DNA of 64,000 nucleotides from positions 62,001 to 126,000 of the forward strand of contig JAFSGC010000004.1 of assembly GCA_017434825.1 (NCBI GenBank), in the 5' to 3' direction. Positions 17,698-25,500 of the stretch are shown here, piece after piece (the first letter of the stretch is position 1; every line of letters begins with the position of its first letter). A model generated the notes under the pieces. That model did no database searches. It was not told the DNA's origin and saw only the letters and a program-made list of their open reading frames with translations. This stretch comes from Bacilli bacterium. Its GTDB lineage: Bacteria; Bacillota_I; Bacilli_A; RF39; UBA660. The position numbers and the translations under genes are program-made.

Positions 17698-19506
17698 ATG
17701 AAAATTAAAAATGTTGCAATTATTGCACACGTAGACCATGGGAAAACTACTTTGGTAGATGAAATACTAAAATACTCTGGAACATTTAGAGAAAATGAAA
17801 ATGTTGCAGAACTTTCTATGGACTCAAACGATATCGAAAGAGAAAGAGGAATAACAATATTAGCTAAAACTACTGCGATATTTTATAACAATTATCGTAT
17901 AAATATTGTGGATACTCCAGGACACGCAGACTTTGGTGGCGAAGTTGAACGTATCATGAAAATGGTTGACGGTGTTCTTTTAGTAGTTGATGCCTATGAA
18001 GGACCAATGCCTCAAACAAAATTTGTTTTAAAGAAAGCTTTAGAATCTGGGTGTAAACCAATTGTTGTAATTAATAAAGTTGATAAACCTACTGCTAGAG
18101 TTAAACAAGTTGTTGATGAAGTGTTAGAACTATTTATGGATTTAGGAGCAACTGACGATCAATTAGACTTTAAGGTTGTTTATGCTTCTGCTGTAAATGG
18201 TACATCTTCTTTATCTGAAGATTTATCTACACAAGAAAAAAGCTTCCAAGGCTTACTTGATTTAATTCTTTCAGAAATCAAAGATCCTGAAGGAAATCCT
18301 GAAGCTCCATTACAATTCCAACCTGCTCTACTTGACTACAATGATTATGTGGGAAGAATTGCTATTGGTAAAGTATTTAATGGAACTATTAAAACTGGAC
18401 AAATGGTTAACTGCTTAAGATTAGATGGAACTGAAAAACAATTTAGAGTTCAAAAATTATTTGGTTATTCAGGACTTAAAAGATTAGAAATTGAAAGTGC
18501 TTCTGTTGGAGACATTATCGCAGTTGCAGGTCTTGAAGATATTTCTGTAGGAGAAACGCTTACAGCAGTTGGAGAACACGAAAGATTACCAATGTTACAT
18601 ATTGATGAACCTACATTACAAATGACATTCGGCGTTAATACTTCTCCATTCTCTGGACAAGATGGTAAAATTCTAACTTCAAGAAAAATTGGAGAAAGAT
18701 TATTTAAAGAAACTCAAAGAGATGTAAGTTTAAAAGTTGAACAAATAGATAGCGAAAACTTTATGGTACTTGGACGTGGCGAACTACATTTATCTATATT
18801 ATTAGAAAATATGCGTCGTGAAGGATTTGAACTTGAGGTTTCTAAGCCAAAAGTTATTATCAAAGAAATTGATGGCATTAAATGTGAACCATACGAAGAC
18901 TTACAAATCGAAATATCAGATGAATATATGGGTGGTGTTATCGAAGAACTATCTACTCGTGGAGCTGTAATGGATAATATGGTTCATTTAGATAATAATT
19001 TAAGAATTAATTACACTATTCCATCTCGTGGTTTAATTGGTTTTTCTACAAACTTTATGACATTAACTAAAGGGTATGGTATTATGAACCATACATTTAA
19101 AGACTATCGTCCTTGTGCTGATTTAAATATCGGCGAAAGAAAACTTGGAGTATTGGTTTCAAGTGAAACTGGTAAAGCTACAGCTTACTCTCTTGGTGGC
19201 CTTGAGGATCGTGGTATTATGTTCATTGAACCAAATACTGATGTTTATGAAGGTATGATTGTTGGTGAATGTAATAAAGATTTAGACCTTGCAATTAACG
19301 TAGTTAAAGGAAAACAATTAACTAACACTAGAGCTGCAGGTTCAGATCATACTGTTGTTTTAAAAAGACCAAGAATAATCACTTTAGAATATGCACTTGA
19401 TTATATTAACCAAGATGAACTTGTTGAAGTTACTCCAAATAATATAAGAATGCGTAAGAAAATTTTAAATACTGAAGCAAGAAAAAAATATGATGCTAGA
19501 AAATAG
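17698..19506 (+). CDS. typA: Ribosome-associated GTPase BipA/TypA
   Basis: The 602-aa translational GTPase has G1 [18 protein letters not shown]3 [11 protein letters not shown]4 NKVDKP, and the BipA-specific C-terminal domain ([19 protein letters not shown] and [14 protein letters not shown]). BipA acts on ribosome assembly and stress- or cold-related translation. The start at 17698 is preferred because GGTGAT lies 5 nt upstream; ATG at 17692 and GTG at 17689 overlap that RBS. Codon usage looks optimised, as expected for a well-expressed gene. Confidence 0.95.
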   Translation: MKIKNVAIIAHVDHGKTTLVDEILKYSGTFRENENVAELSMDSNDIERERGITILAKTTAIFYNNYRINIVDTPGHADFGGEVERIMKMVDGVLLVVDAYEGPMPQTKFVLKKALESGCKPIVVINKVDKPTARVKQVVDEVLELFMDLGATDDQLDFKVVYASAVNGTSSLSEDLSTQEKSFQGLLDLILSEIKDPEGNPEAPLQFQPALLDYNDYVGRIAIGKVFNGTIKTGQMVNCLRLDGTEKQFRVQKLFGYSGLKRLEIESASVGDIIAVAGLEDISVGETLTAVGEHERLPMLHIDEPTLQMTFGVNTSPFSGQDGKILTSRKIGERLFKETQRDVSLKVEQIDSENFMVLGRGELHLSILLENMRREGFELEVSKPKVIIKEIDGIKCEPYEDLQIEISDEYMGGVIEELSTRGAVMDNMVHLDNNLRINYTIPSRGLIGFSTNFMTLTKGYGIMNHTFKDYRPCADLNIGERKLGVLVSSETGKATAYSLGGLEDRGIMFIEPNTDVYEGMIVGECNKDLDLAINVVKGKQLTNTRAAGSDHTVVLKRPRIITLEYALDYINQDELVEVTPNNIRMRKKILNTEARKKYDARK

Positions 19507-19520
19507 CATCATATTTTTTA
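19482..19520. terminator. Bidirectional terminator between typA and ABC exporter genes
   Basis: Perfect 11-bp arms (19488-19498 and 19504-19514) with loop GAAAA are flanked by A-run and T-run, so they can end transcription from both sides. The typA stop codon is the first triplet of the 3' arm. Confidence 0.9.
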
Positions 19521-19524
19521 TTTG

Positions 19525-21426
19525 TTAATCAAGTTCAAGTGCTCCCGTGTATAAATCATAATAAGTTCCTTTTAATTCTAAAAGTTCTTCATGATTTCCA
19601 CGTTCAATTATTTTTCCGTTTTCTAATACCATAATAGCTTTTGCATTTTGAATTGTTGATAGACGATGAGCGATAACAAAAACCGTTCTATCCTGCATTA
19701 GTTTATCCATCCCATCTTGAACTATTTTTTCAGTTCTAGTATCTATCGATGAAGTTGCTTCATCTAAAATCATTACTGGAGGATTTAAAAGTGCACAACG
19801 AGCTATTGATAATAACTGTCTTTGTCCTTGAGATAAATTAGCACCATTTGAGGTAATCATTGTTTTATAACCATCAGGTAAATTACGGATAAATGAATCT
19901 GCATTAGCAAGTTTGGCAGCCTCGATACATTCTTTATCGGTAGCTTTAGTATTACCATAACGGATATTATCCATAATTGTTCCTGTAAATAAATTAGTAT
20001 CTTGTAATACCATTCCAAAAGATTTTCTTAAATCACTTTTATTAATCTCTTTAATATCAATTCCATCATAAGTAATTGAACCCTCATTAACATCATAAAA
20101 TGCATTAATTAAATTCATTACTGTAGTTTTTCCTGCTCCTGTAGAACCTACAAAAGCAATTTTTTGACCAGGTTTGGCATATAAAGAAATATCATGTAAA
20201 ACTTCTTTATCTTCATTATATCCAAATGATACGTTATGAAATCTTACATCCCCTTTTAATTCAATTAATGTTCCATCATTTTTCTTCCATGCCCATATTC
20301 CTGTAGTATTATTTGTTTCTACCAATTTATCTTTGTTCTTTTTAACATTTACCAAACGAGTTGTTCCTTTGTTTTCTTCAGGCTTTTCATCCATTAAAGC
20401 AAAGATTCTTGAAGCACCAGAAAGGGCCATAATTATAAAGTTAATTTGTTGAGAAACTCTTGATATTGGATGAGTAAAATTCTTAGTCATTGTTAAAAAT
20501 GAAGCTATAGTTCCTAAAGTTAGGGTTTGACCCATTGGAGTAAATATAGCAAGTACTCCACCACAAATAGCTACAATTACATAAGTAATATTTCCTAAGT
20601 TAGCCATCATTGGCATCATCATATTGGCATACACATTAGCCTTTGTACTATTCTTACATAATTCATCATTAATCTTATCAAAATTTTGTTTTGCTTTTTC
20701 TTCATGAGTAAAAACTTTAATTACCTTTTGGCCATCTATCATTTCTTCAATATAACCATTTACTTTACCTAAGCTTTGTTGTTGAGCTACAAAATATTTA
20801 CCACTGATTTTAGCAAATTTTGATGATATAAATAACATTAAAATGATACACACCACCACTATTAAAGTTAATAACCAATTAAGCCATAGCATTGAAATAA
20901 AAATAGAAATTAAGGTAATAAGTGCTGCAAATACATTCGGGATACTTTGCGAAATCATTTGTCTTAATACATCTGTATCATTTGTATAGTGGCTCATAAT
21001 ATCACCATGAGAGTTTGTATCAAAATATCTAATTGGTAACTTTTGCATTTTTTCAAACATATCATCACGAATATCTTTTAAAACACCTTGAGATACATTT
21101 ACCATTAATCTATTATATAAATACATTGAAATAGTACCTACAACAAATACACCTGCAAGTCTGATTATTGCACCAATTAATGGAGCAAAATTTTTATCTA
21201 CACTATTAATAAGCGGAGTAATATAATCATCAATTAATGCTTTTAAAAATAATTGACTATATACATCTGTAAAAGATGAAAGTAAAATACAAACAGCAAC
21301 AATTAGAATAACTATTTTATGTTTACGAAATACATAACCCATTAAGCGTTTAACGGTATCTTTGCTAATTGGTTGTTTCTTCATACCTTGAGCCATTTTC
21401 ATATTGGCATTTCCCATTCTTGCCAT
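19525..21426 (-). CDS. Heterodimeric ABC exporter, catalytically competent subunit
   Basis: The 633-aa type IV exporter half has six helices in the first ~330 residues and then an ATPase domain. Walker A GSTGAGKTT, signature NLSQGQRQLL, Walker B VMILDEATSSID with catalytic Glu, and IAHRLSTI with the H-loop His are all intact. It pairs with the degenerate subunit encoded upstream, as in BmrCD, LmrCD or TM287/288. A basic, Met-rich N-terminal extension (MARMGNANMKMAQGMKK) precedes the first helix. TAATG coupling joins the genes. Substrates of such pumps include drugs and lipids. Confidence 0.88.
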   Translation of the reverse strand: MARMGNANMKMAQGMKKQPISKDTVKRLMGYVFRKHKIVILIVAVCILLSSFTDVYSQLFLKALIDDYITPLINSVDKNFAPLIGAIIRLAGVFVVGTISMYLYNRLMVNVSQGVLKDIRDDMFEKMQKLPIRYFDTNSHGDIMSHYTNDTDVLRQMISQSIPNVFAALITLISIFISMLWLNWLLTLIVVVCIILMLFISSKFAKISGKYFVAQQQSLGKVNGYIEEMIDGQKVIKVFTHEEKAKQNFDKINDELCKNSTKANVYANMMMPMMANLGNITYVIVAICGGVLAIFTPMGQTLTLGTIASFLTMTKNFTHPISRVSQQINFIIMALSGASRIFALMDEKPEENKGTTRLVNVKKNKDKLVETNNTTGIWAWKKNDGTLIELKGDVRFHNVSFGYNEDKEVLHDISLYAKPGQKIAFVGSTGAGKTTVMNLINAFYDVNEGSITYDGIDIKEINKSDLRKSFGMVLQDTNLFTGTIMDNIRYGNTKATDKECIEAAKLANADSFIRNLPDGYKTMITSNGANLSQGQRQLLSIARCALLNPPVMILDEATSSIDTRTEKIVQDGMDKLMQDRTVFVIAHRLSTIQNAKAIMVLENGKIIERGNHEELLELKGTYYDLYTGALELD

Positions 21427-23150
21427 TATTTCACTCCTTTCTTTTGTGAATTATAAATTTCCTTATAAATCTTTGATGTTTTAAGTAAATTTTTCGGAGT
21501 ATCAAAATCTAGTATACGACCTTCATCTATAATAATTACCTTATCAGCATCTTCGATTGATGCAATTCTTTGAGCAATAATTATTTTTGTTACATTAGGC
21601 ATCCATTCATTTAAACCCTCTCTAATCCTAGCATCAGTTACTGTATCACAAGCACTTGTTGAATCATCAAAAATAATTATTTTAGGATTTTTAAGCAAGG
21701 CTCTAGCGATACATAATCTTTGTTTTTGTCCACCAGATACATTTGTAGCACCTTGTTCAATAAAATAATCTAAACCTCCAGGTAATTTATTTATAAATTC
21801 TGTAGCTTGAGCTATTTCACAAGCTTTTTCAATTTCCTCATCTGTTGCATGTTCATTACCCCAAAGAAGATTTTCTTTAATAGTTCCTGAGAACAATACA
21901 TTCTTTTGAAGCACCATTGAAACTTCGTTACGTAAAACCTCTAAATCATAATCCTTAACATTTTTACCACCAACTAGCACTTCACCTAATGTTGTATCAT
22001 AAAGTCTTGGAATTAAGTTTACTAAGGTAGATTTACTAGATCCTGTAGCACCAATTATTCCAATTGTTTGTCCTGATTCAATCTTTAAATTAACATCTTT
22101 TAGACTTAGTTTATTTGGGTTTCCTACATAAGAAAAATCAACATCCTTAAATTCAATTGACCCGTCTTTAACCTTAGCTATTCCATTTTTAGGGCTTTGT
22201 AAATCTGGTTTTTCATCCAAAATTTCAACTACTCTTTTCATTGATGGTAATGAAATTATAATCATTACATAAATCATTGATAACATCATTAAACTAGATA
22301 AAATACTCATTGAATAAGTAAATAATGATGCTAGCTCTCCTGTTGTCATTGTTCCTGAAACAATTGATTTAGCTCCTAAAAAAGATATAATAATCATTGC
22401 ACTATACATTGAAATATCCATAAGGGCACTATTGGAACAAACCATTTTTTCTGCTTTAGTAAATAATCTGTAGATTTTCTCAGATACCTTAGAAAACTTT
22501 TCTACTTCGTGATTTTCTTGTACATAAGATTTAACTACTCTTACTCCATTAACATTCTCTTTTACTACATTGTTAATTTCATCATAAGTTTTAAATACTC
22601 TTTCAAAATATGGATGAGCTAACTTAGCAATTAATATTAATAACCCAAATAAAATTGGCACGATAATTAAAAACATTAATGAAATCTTACCATTAATTGT
22701 AAATGCCATTATTAATGAAAAGATAAACATAAGTGGCGCTCTTACTGCCATACGAATAGACATTTGATATGAATTTTGAACATTTGATACGTCAGTCGTT
22801 AATCTTGTTATAATACTTGATGTTGAATATTTATCAATATTCTTAAACGAATAATCTTGAACTTTATAATATAAGTCATGACGTAAATTTTTAGCAAAAC
22901 CATTTGAAGCTATTGATGCACTTCTCGCAGACATCATTCCAAAAATTAAAGAGAAAATTGCACATACTAAAAGACATACTCCATAGTATAAAATACTAGA
23001 CATATCTCCGAGCTCTATTCCCTTATCTAATAATTTTGCCATAAAAAATGGAATCAAAACTTCCATTAATACTTCTCCCAGCATAAACATTGGAGTTAGT
23101 ATTGAATGTTTCTTGTATTCTCTAACTGATTTTAATATTTTTTTGATCAT
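21426..23150 (-). CDS. Heterodimeric ABC exporter, degenerate-site subunit
   Basis: The 574-aa exporter half has six helices and an ATPase domain. The catalytic residues of its own site are altered: after Walker B the usual Glu is Asp (IIIFDDSTSACD), and the H-loop His is Gln (IIIAQRIASI), as known for the TM287/BmrC-type partner. In addition, the Walker A reads GATGSSKST, with Ser replacing the invariant Gly before Lys. The start at 23150 has AAAGGAG 9 nt upstream; the ATG at 23180 precedes that RBS and lies at the predicted transcription start. Confidence 0.88.
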   Translation of the reverse strand: MIKKILKSVREYKKHSILTPMFMLGEVLMEVLIPFFMAKLLDKGIELGDMSSILYYGVCLLVCAIFSLIFGMMSARSASIASNGFAKNLRHDLYYKVQDYSFKNIDKYSTSSIITRLTTDVSNVQNSYQMSIRMAVRAPLMFIFSLIMAFTINGKISLMFLIIVPILFGLLILIAKLAHPYFERVFKTYDEINNVVKENVNGVRVVKSYVQENHEVEKFSKVSEKIYRLFTKAEKMVCSNSALMDISMYSAMIIISFLGAKSIVSGTMTTGELASLFTYSMSILSSLMMLSMIYVMIIISLPSMKRVVEILDEKPDLQSPKNGIAKVKDGSIEFKDVDFSYVGNPNKLSLKDVNLKIESGQTIGIIGATGSSKSTLVNLIPRLYDTTLGEVLVGGKNVKDYDLEVLRNEVSMVLQKNVLFSGTIKENLLWGNEHATDEEIEKACEIAQATEFINKLPGGLDYFIEQGATNVSGGQKQRLCIARALLKNPKIIIFDDSTSACDTVTDARIREGLNEWMPNVTKIIIAQRIASIEDADKVIIIDEGRILDFDTPKNLLKTSKIYKEIYNSQKKGVK

Positions 23151-23186
23151 ATAACACACTCCTTTTTGTTTTTTCGGCATTATATA

Positions 23187-23215
23187 ATTATATGATAAAT
23201 AGCATGATAATTCAA
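23187..23215 (-). promoter_or_regulatory. Promoter of ABC exporter operon
   Basis: TTGAAT (23215-23210), a 17-nt spacer and TATAAT (23192-23187) on the minus strand; the transcript should start near 23180, 30 nt before the ATG at 23150. Confidence 0.75.
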
Positions 23216-23228
23216 TGAAATTAACATG

Positions 23229-23254
23229 AAAAAAGTAAGACCTAAGTCTTACTT
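23229..23254 (-). terminator. Terminator after small membrane protein gene
   Basis: Nine-bp arms (23233-23241 and 23246-23254) with loop CTAA, followed by a T6 run on the minus strand. The gene's stop codon (23253-23255) overlaps the arm. Confidence 0.85.
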
Positions 23255-23756
23255 ACATAACCACAATTTCGTAATCAACTTGACTATTATTATAATCATT
23301 AGTCCCCCACATACTAATAACATATTTTTGTGAACTAGCTACTATTGAAGCAGAATCAATTACATAATAGTAATTATTAACATCTTCATAGTAATTATAA
23401 TTATTTAAAAATTCAATATTATTATTCACATTTATTTTTATACTATCTAAATTAGCATTGCTATTCTTATTAACTTTTAATACTAAAGAATAATTATCTA
23501 TTGTATTTGAATCATTATAAACTAATATATCTTGAGTTTCACATTTTCGTAATGCTTCAAGATCATCATAAATATTAATTACTTTACTCGCACTATTTAA
23601 AAACTCATATTTTACATAATTATAGTTTTCATAATATTTAGCTTCTGATGCAACAACATCAAAGTTTAACCAAAGTGGAATTGATATAATAACCCAAAGA
23701 ATTGTATAGAAAATATCCTTATACAAGCGTCTTTTTAAACTACTAAAATTTTTCAC
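23253..23756 (-). CDS. Single-pass membrane protein of unknown function
   Basis: The 167-aa protein starts with a GTG preceded by GGGGGT at a good distance. A basic N-terminus (MKNFSSLKRRLYKD) is followed by one hydrophobic helix (about 16-36) and an exported, Asn/Tyr-rich domain of beta character ending in WGTNDYNNSQVDYEIVVM. No family was recognised. It stands alone between a terminator and the structured RNA region, and the topology suggests an anchored extracellular domain. Confidence 0.7.
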   Translation of the reverse strand: MKNFSSLKRRLYKDIFYTILWVIISIPLWLNFDVVASEAKYYENYNYVKYEFLNSASKVINIYDDLEALRKCETQDILVYNDSNTIDNYSLVLKVNKNSNANLDSIKINVNNNIEFLNNYNYYEDVNNYYYVIDSASIVASSQKYVISMWGTNDYNNSQVDYEIVVM

Positions 23757-23825
23757 CTTTTACCCCCTAAAAGATAATTTAATTATAGCACAAATTACCA
23801 CTTTTGTCAAATTGTGTAAACCTAC

Positions 23826-23854
23826 TTTGGCTTTTGCTTCTTATGTTTTATAAT
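23826..23854 (+). promoter_or_regulatory. Promoter of structured RNA
   Basis: TTTGGC (23826-23831), a 17-nt spacer and TATAAT (23849-23854). The expected start is at about 23861, exactly the first base of the 5' arm of the long-range stem, which supports a discrete transcript. Confidence 0.65.
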
Positions 23855-23860
23855 AACCGT

Positions 23861-24097
23861 AGAGATACCAAAGGTGCTTCCTCGCAGTCCAATTTGAAGA
23901 TTCGATATCAAAATGGAAAGTGAGGTGATGTCCTATGTACAAGGAATTTAATGGAAACAATTTTAGCGGTAATTATACTGCTATTAATACTCCGCGAAAA
24001 GAAAGACAACTAAAAATAAAAGCACCATATCATATTGATAAGGTGCCGCACCAAATATAATTGGACTAGAGGCACCGCATGGTATCTCTTTTTTTGT
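23861..24097 (+). ncRNA. Free-standing structured RNA with paired ends, enclosing a small ORF
   Basis: The first 34 nt pair with the end of the transcript in three blocks: 23861-23869 with 24081-24089 (9 bp), 23873-23877 with 24072-24076 (5 bp), and 23886-23894 with 24059-24067 (9 bp). The 3' arm runs into a T7-8 run, so the outer stem is also the intrinsic terminator. The enclosed region has a second hairpin (24022-24026/24042-24046 plus 24028-24032/24036-24040). A giant-loop hairpin whose 3' side is a terminator recalls the skipping-rope RNA class, from memory only. No plus-strand gene follows, so it probably acts in trans or is an mRNA for the small ORF. Confidence 0.7.
23935..24060 (+). 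CDS. 41-aa small ORF inside structured RNA
   Basis: The ORF starts ATG TAC AAG with a strong RBS (GTGAGGTGATG, 4-5 nt before the ATG) and stops at TAA 24058-24060. The peptide is basic and hydrophilic, starting MYKEFNGNNFSGNYTAINTP and ending DKVPHQI, with no transmembrane helix. The stop codon overlaps the first bases of the 3' arm of the long stem, so a ribosome finishing translation would block that stem. Whether it is translated is not known; the strong RBS is the main support. Confidence 0.5.
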   Translation: MYKEFNGNNFSGNYTAINTPRKERQLKIKAPYHIDKVPHQI

Positions 24098-24211
24098 CCA
24101 ACAAAGAATAGAAACAGAATAAATTAAATCTATTCATCAATATTATATACACATTTGATGCAAAAATGCAAATATATGAATTATTATATCAACTTATTTT
24201 AGTTACTAAAT
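24098..24211. other. Intergenic spacer, nothing recognised
   Basis: This AT-rich spacer between the structured RNA terminator and the tRNA-Glu terminator has no convincing ORF, hairpin or promoter. Confidence 0.4.
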
Positions 24212-24240
24212 AAAAAAACAAGAAAACTTGTTTCTTGTTT
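24212..24240 (-). terminator. Terminator downstream of tRNA-Glu
   Basis: Arms AAACAAGAAA and TTTCTTGTTT (with loop CAAG) are followed on the minus strand by a T7 run, 9-10 nt beyond the CCA end of the tRNA. Confidence 0.85.
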
Positions 24241-24249
24241 AATTCTTAA

Positions 24250-24326
24250 TGGTAACCCGTACGGGGTTCGAACCCGTGAATGCCACCTTGAGAAAGTGGT
24301 GTGTTAGGCCGCTTCACCAACGGGCT
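24250..24326 (-). tRNA. tRNA-Glu (anticodon CTC)
   Basis: On the minus strand, acceptor AGCCCGT (24326-24320) pairs with ACGGGTT (24260-24254), followed by A and an encoded CCA. The anticodon loop is TTCTCAA in a CCACT/GGTGG stem, and the T-loop is GGGTTCGAACCCC. Anticodon CTC reads GAG. A TATAAT at 24357-24352 could serve as its promoter. It lies between the aminopeptidase gene end and its own terminator. Confidence 0.92.
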
Positions 24327-24363
24327 AAGCCATTAATAAAATATCATAATTATTATAATTTGT

Positions 24364-25500
24364 CTATATAATAAATTTGCCATTTTCCATTATTGGAATT
24401 TCTTCATTGTCTTTTGTTCCTGTTACTTTTAAATCATCAGTACCAAACATAAAATCAACATGAATCTGCGATTTATTGATTTTAGTTCCATTACCGAATC
24501 CTCTGCCAAGAGCTAAATGACACGAAGCATTTTCATCTAACAAAGTTGTTTTAAAGACAATATTAGTTTTGCTAATTGGGCTATCACTTTCTACAAAAGC
24601 TAGTTCTCCCAAACGTGATGAGCCTTCATCATATTCAATAATGCTTTGTAAAATTTTCTTTCCTTTTTTTGCACCATATTTAATTACTTTTCCATCTTTA
24701 AATTCTAAATAGAAATCATCAATTACAGCGCCATTATAATAAAGTGGTCTTGAGCTATATACTGTCCCTTCCGCTTTAGTGCAGTCTGGACTAGTAAATA
24801 TTTCATAACTAGGCATATTAACTAATACTTCGGTTTCTCCGACTCCTTCGAATTTATAGTTTTTTGGCAAACCTAATTTAAGATTTGTACCTAAACCATT
24901 TTCTAAAACAATATAATCTAAGTTTAATTTATTAATTTTGTTAATAAAGGATTTACTTCTTTCTATTTGATCTGTCCAATTTAGTGAAGCTTTTTTGTCT
25001 ACCTTACAAATTTTATATAGTATGTCCTCTAGATTATTTATACCAAGTTCTTTTTCCCAATATTCATTATATAAAGGTAAAATTGACCAAGAAATTTTGT
25101 AGTTTGTTTCTAATTCTACAAAATACTTTTTAGTACTACTTTTTATTTTTGAAACTAAAGCTAATTTTTCATCATCGATATCATTCATAAGACCAGGAAT
25201 TGGACTTACAAACATTAAAAATGCAGCTTTCTTTTTCGCATATTCATCATAAATACTTGAATCAAAATACTTACTCTCTTCAATTTGTTCGCAAGTAGAA
25301 TTTGCTAGTAAATCATGCTCATAAAAAGGATCGATACACTCAAGATATATATCATTAATTTTAGTATTTTCTAGTTTTTTTAAGAGTTTCTGAATAAAAC
25401 CTTCATTATAAGAATTATATGATATGAATAGACTTTTACTATGTTTAAATGATACACACTTTTCTAAAATTAAATCAATATAATAATCCTCTTTTTTCAT
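24364..25500 (-). CDS. M29-family aminopeptidase (AmpS/PepS-like)
   Basis: The 378-aa protein has the M29 C-terminal catalytic half: NMPSYEIFTSPD, RLGELAFVES, ENASCHLALGRGF and QIHVDFMFGTDDL, which carry the Glu, His and Asp metal ligands. It cleaves N-terminal residues from peptides in the cytoplasm. It is slightly short for the family (about 400 aa). It is the last gene of an operon with two ABC proteins; its ATG overlaps the stop of the 807-aa ABC gene as TAATG. That linkage suggests a joint role in peptide handling, which is inference. Confidence 0.85.
   Translation of the reverse strand: MKKEDYYIDLILEKCVSFKHSKSLFISYNSYNEGFIQKLLKKLENTKINDIYLECIDPFYEHDLLANSTCEQIEESKYFDSSIYDEYAKKKAAFLMFVSPIPGLMNDIDDEKLALVSKIKSSTKKYFVELETNYKISWSILPLYNEYWEKELGINNLEDILYKICKVDKKASLNWTDQIERSKSFINKINKLNLDYIVLENGLGTNLKLGLPKNYKFEGVGETEVLVNMPSYEIFTSPDCTKAEGTVYSSRPLYYNGAVIDDFYLEFKDGKVIKYGAKKGKKILQSIIEYDEGSSRLGELAFVESDSPISKTNIVFKTTLLDENASCHLALGRGFGNGTKINKSQIHVDFMFGTDDLKVTGTKDNEEIPIMENGKFII

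Noticed and set aside
23935-24060. Idea that the small ORF in the structured RNA is a type I toxin
   Set aside because: The peptide is hydrophilic and basic with no membrane helix, and no antisense RNA promoter is evident.
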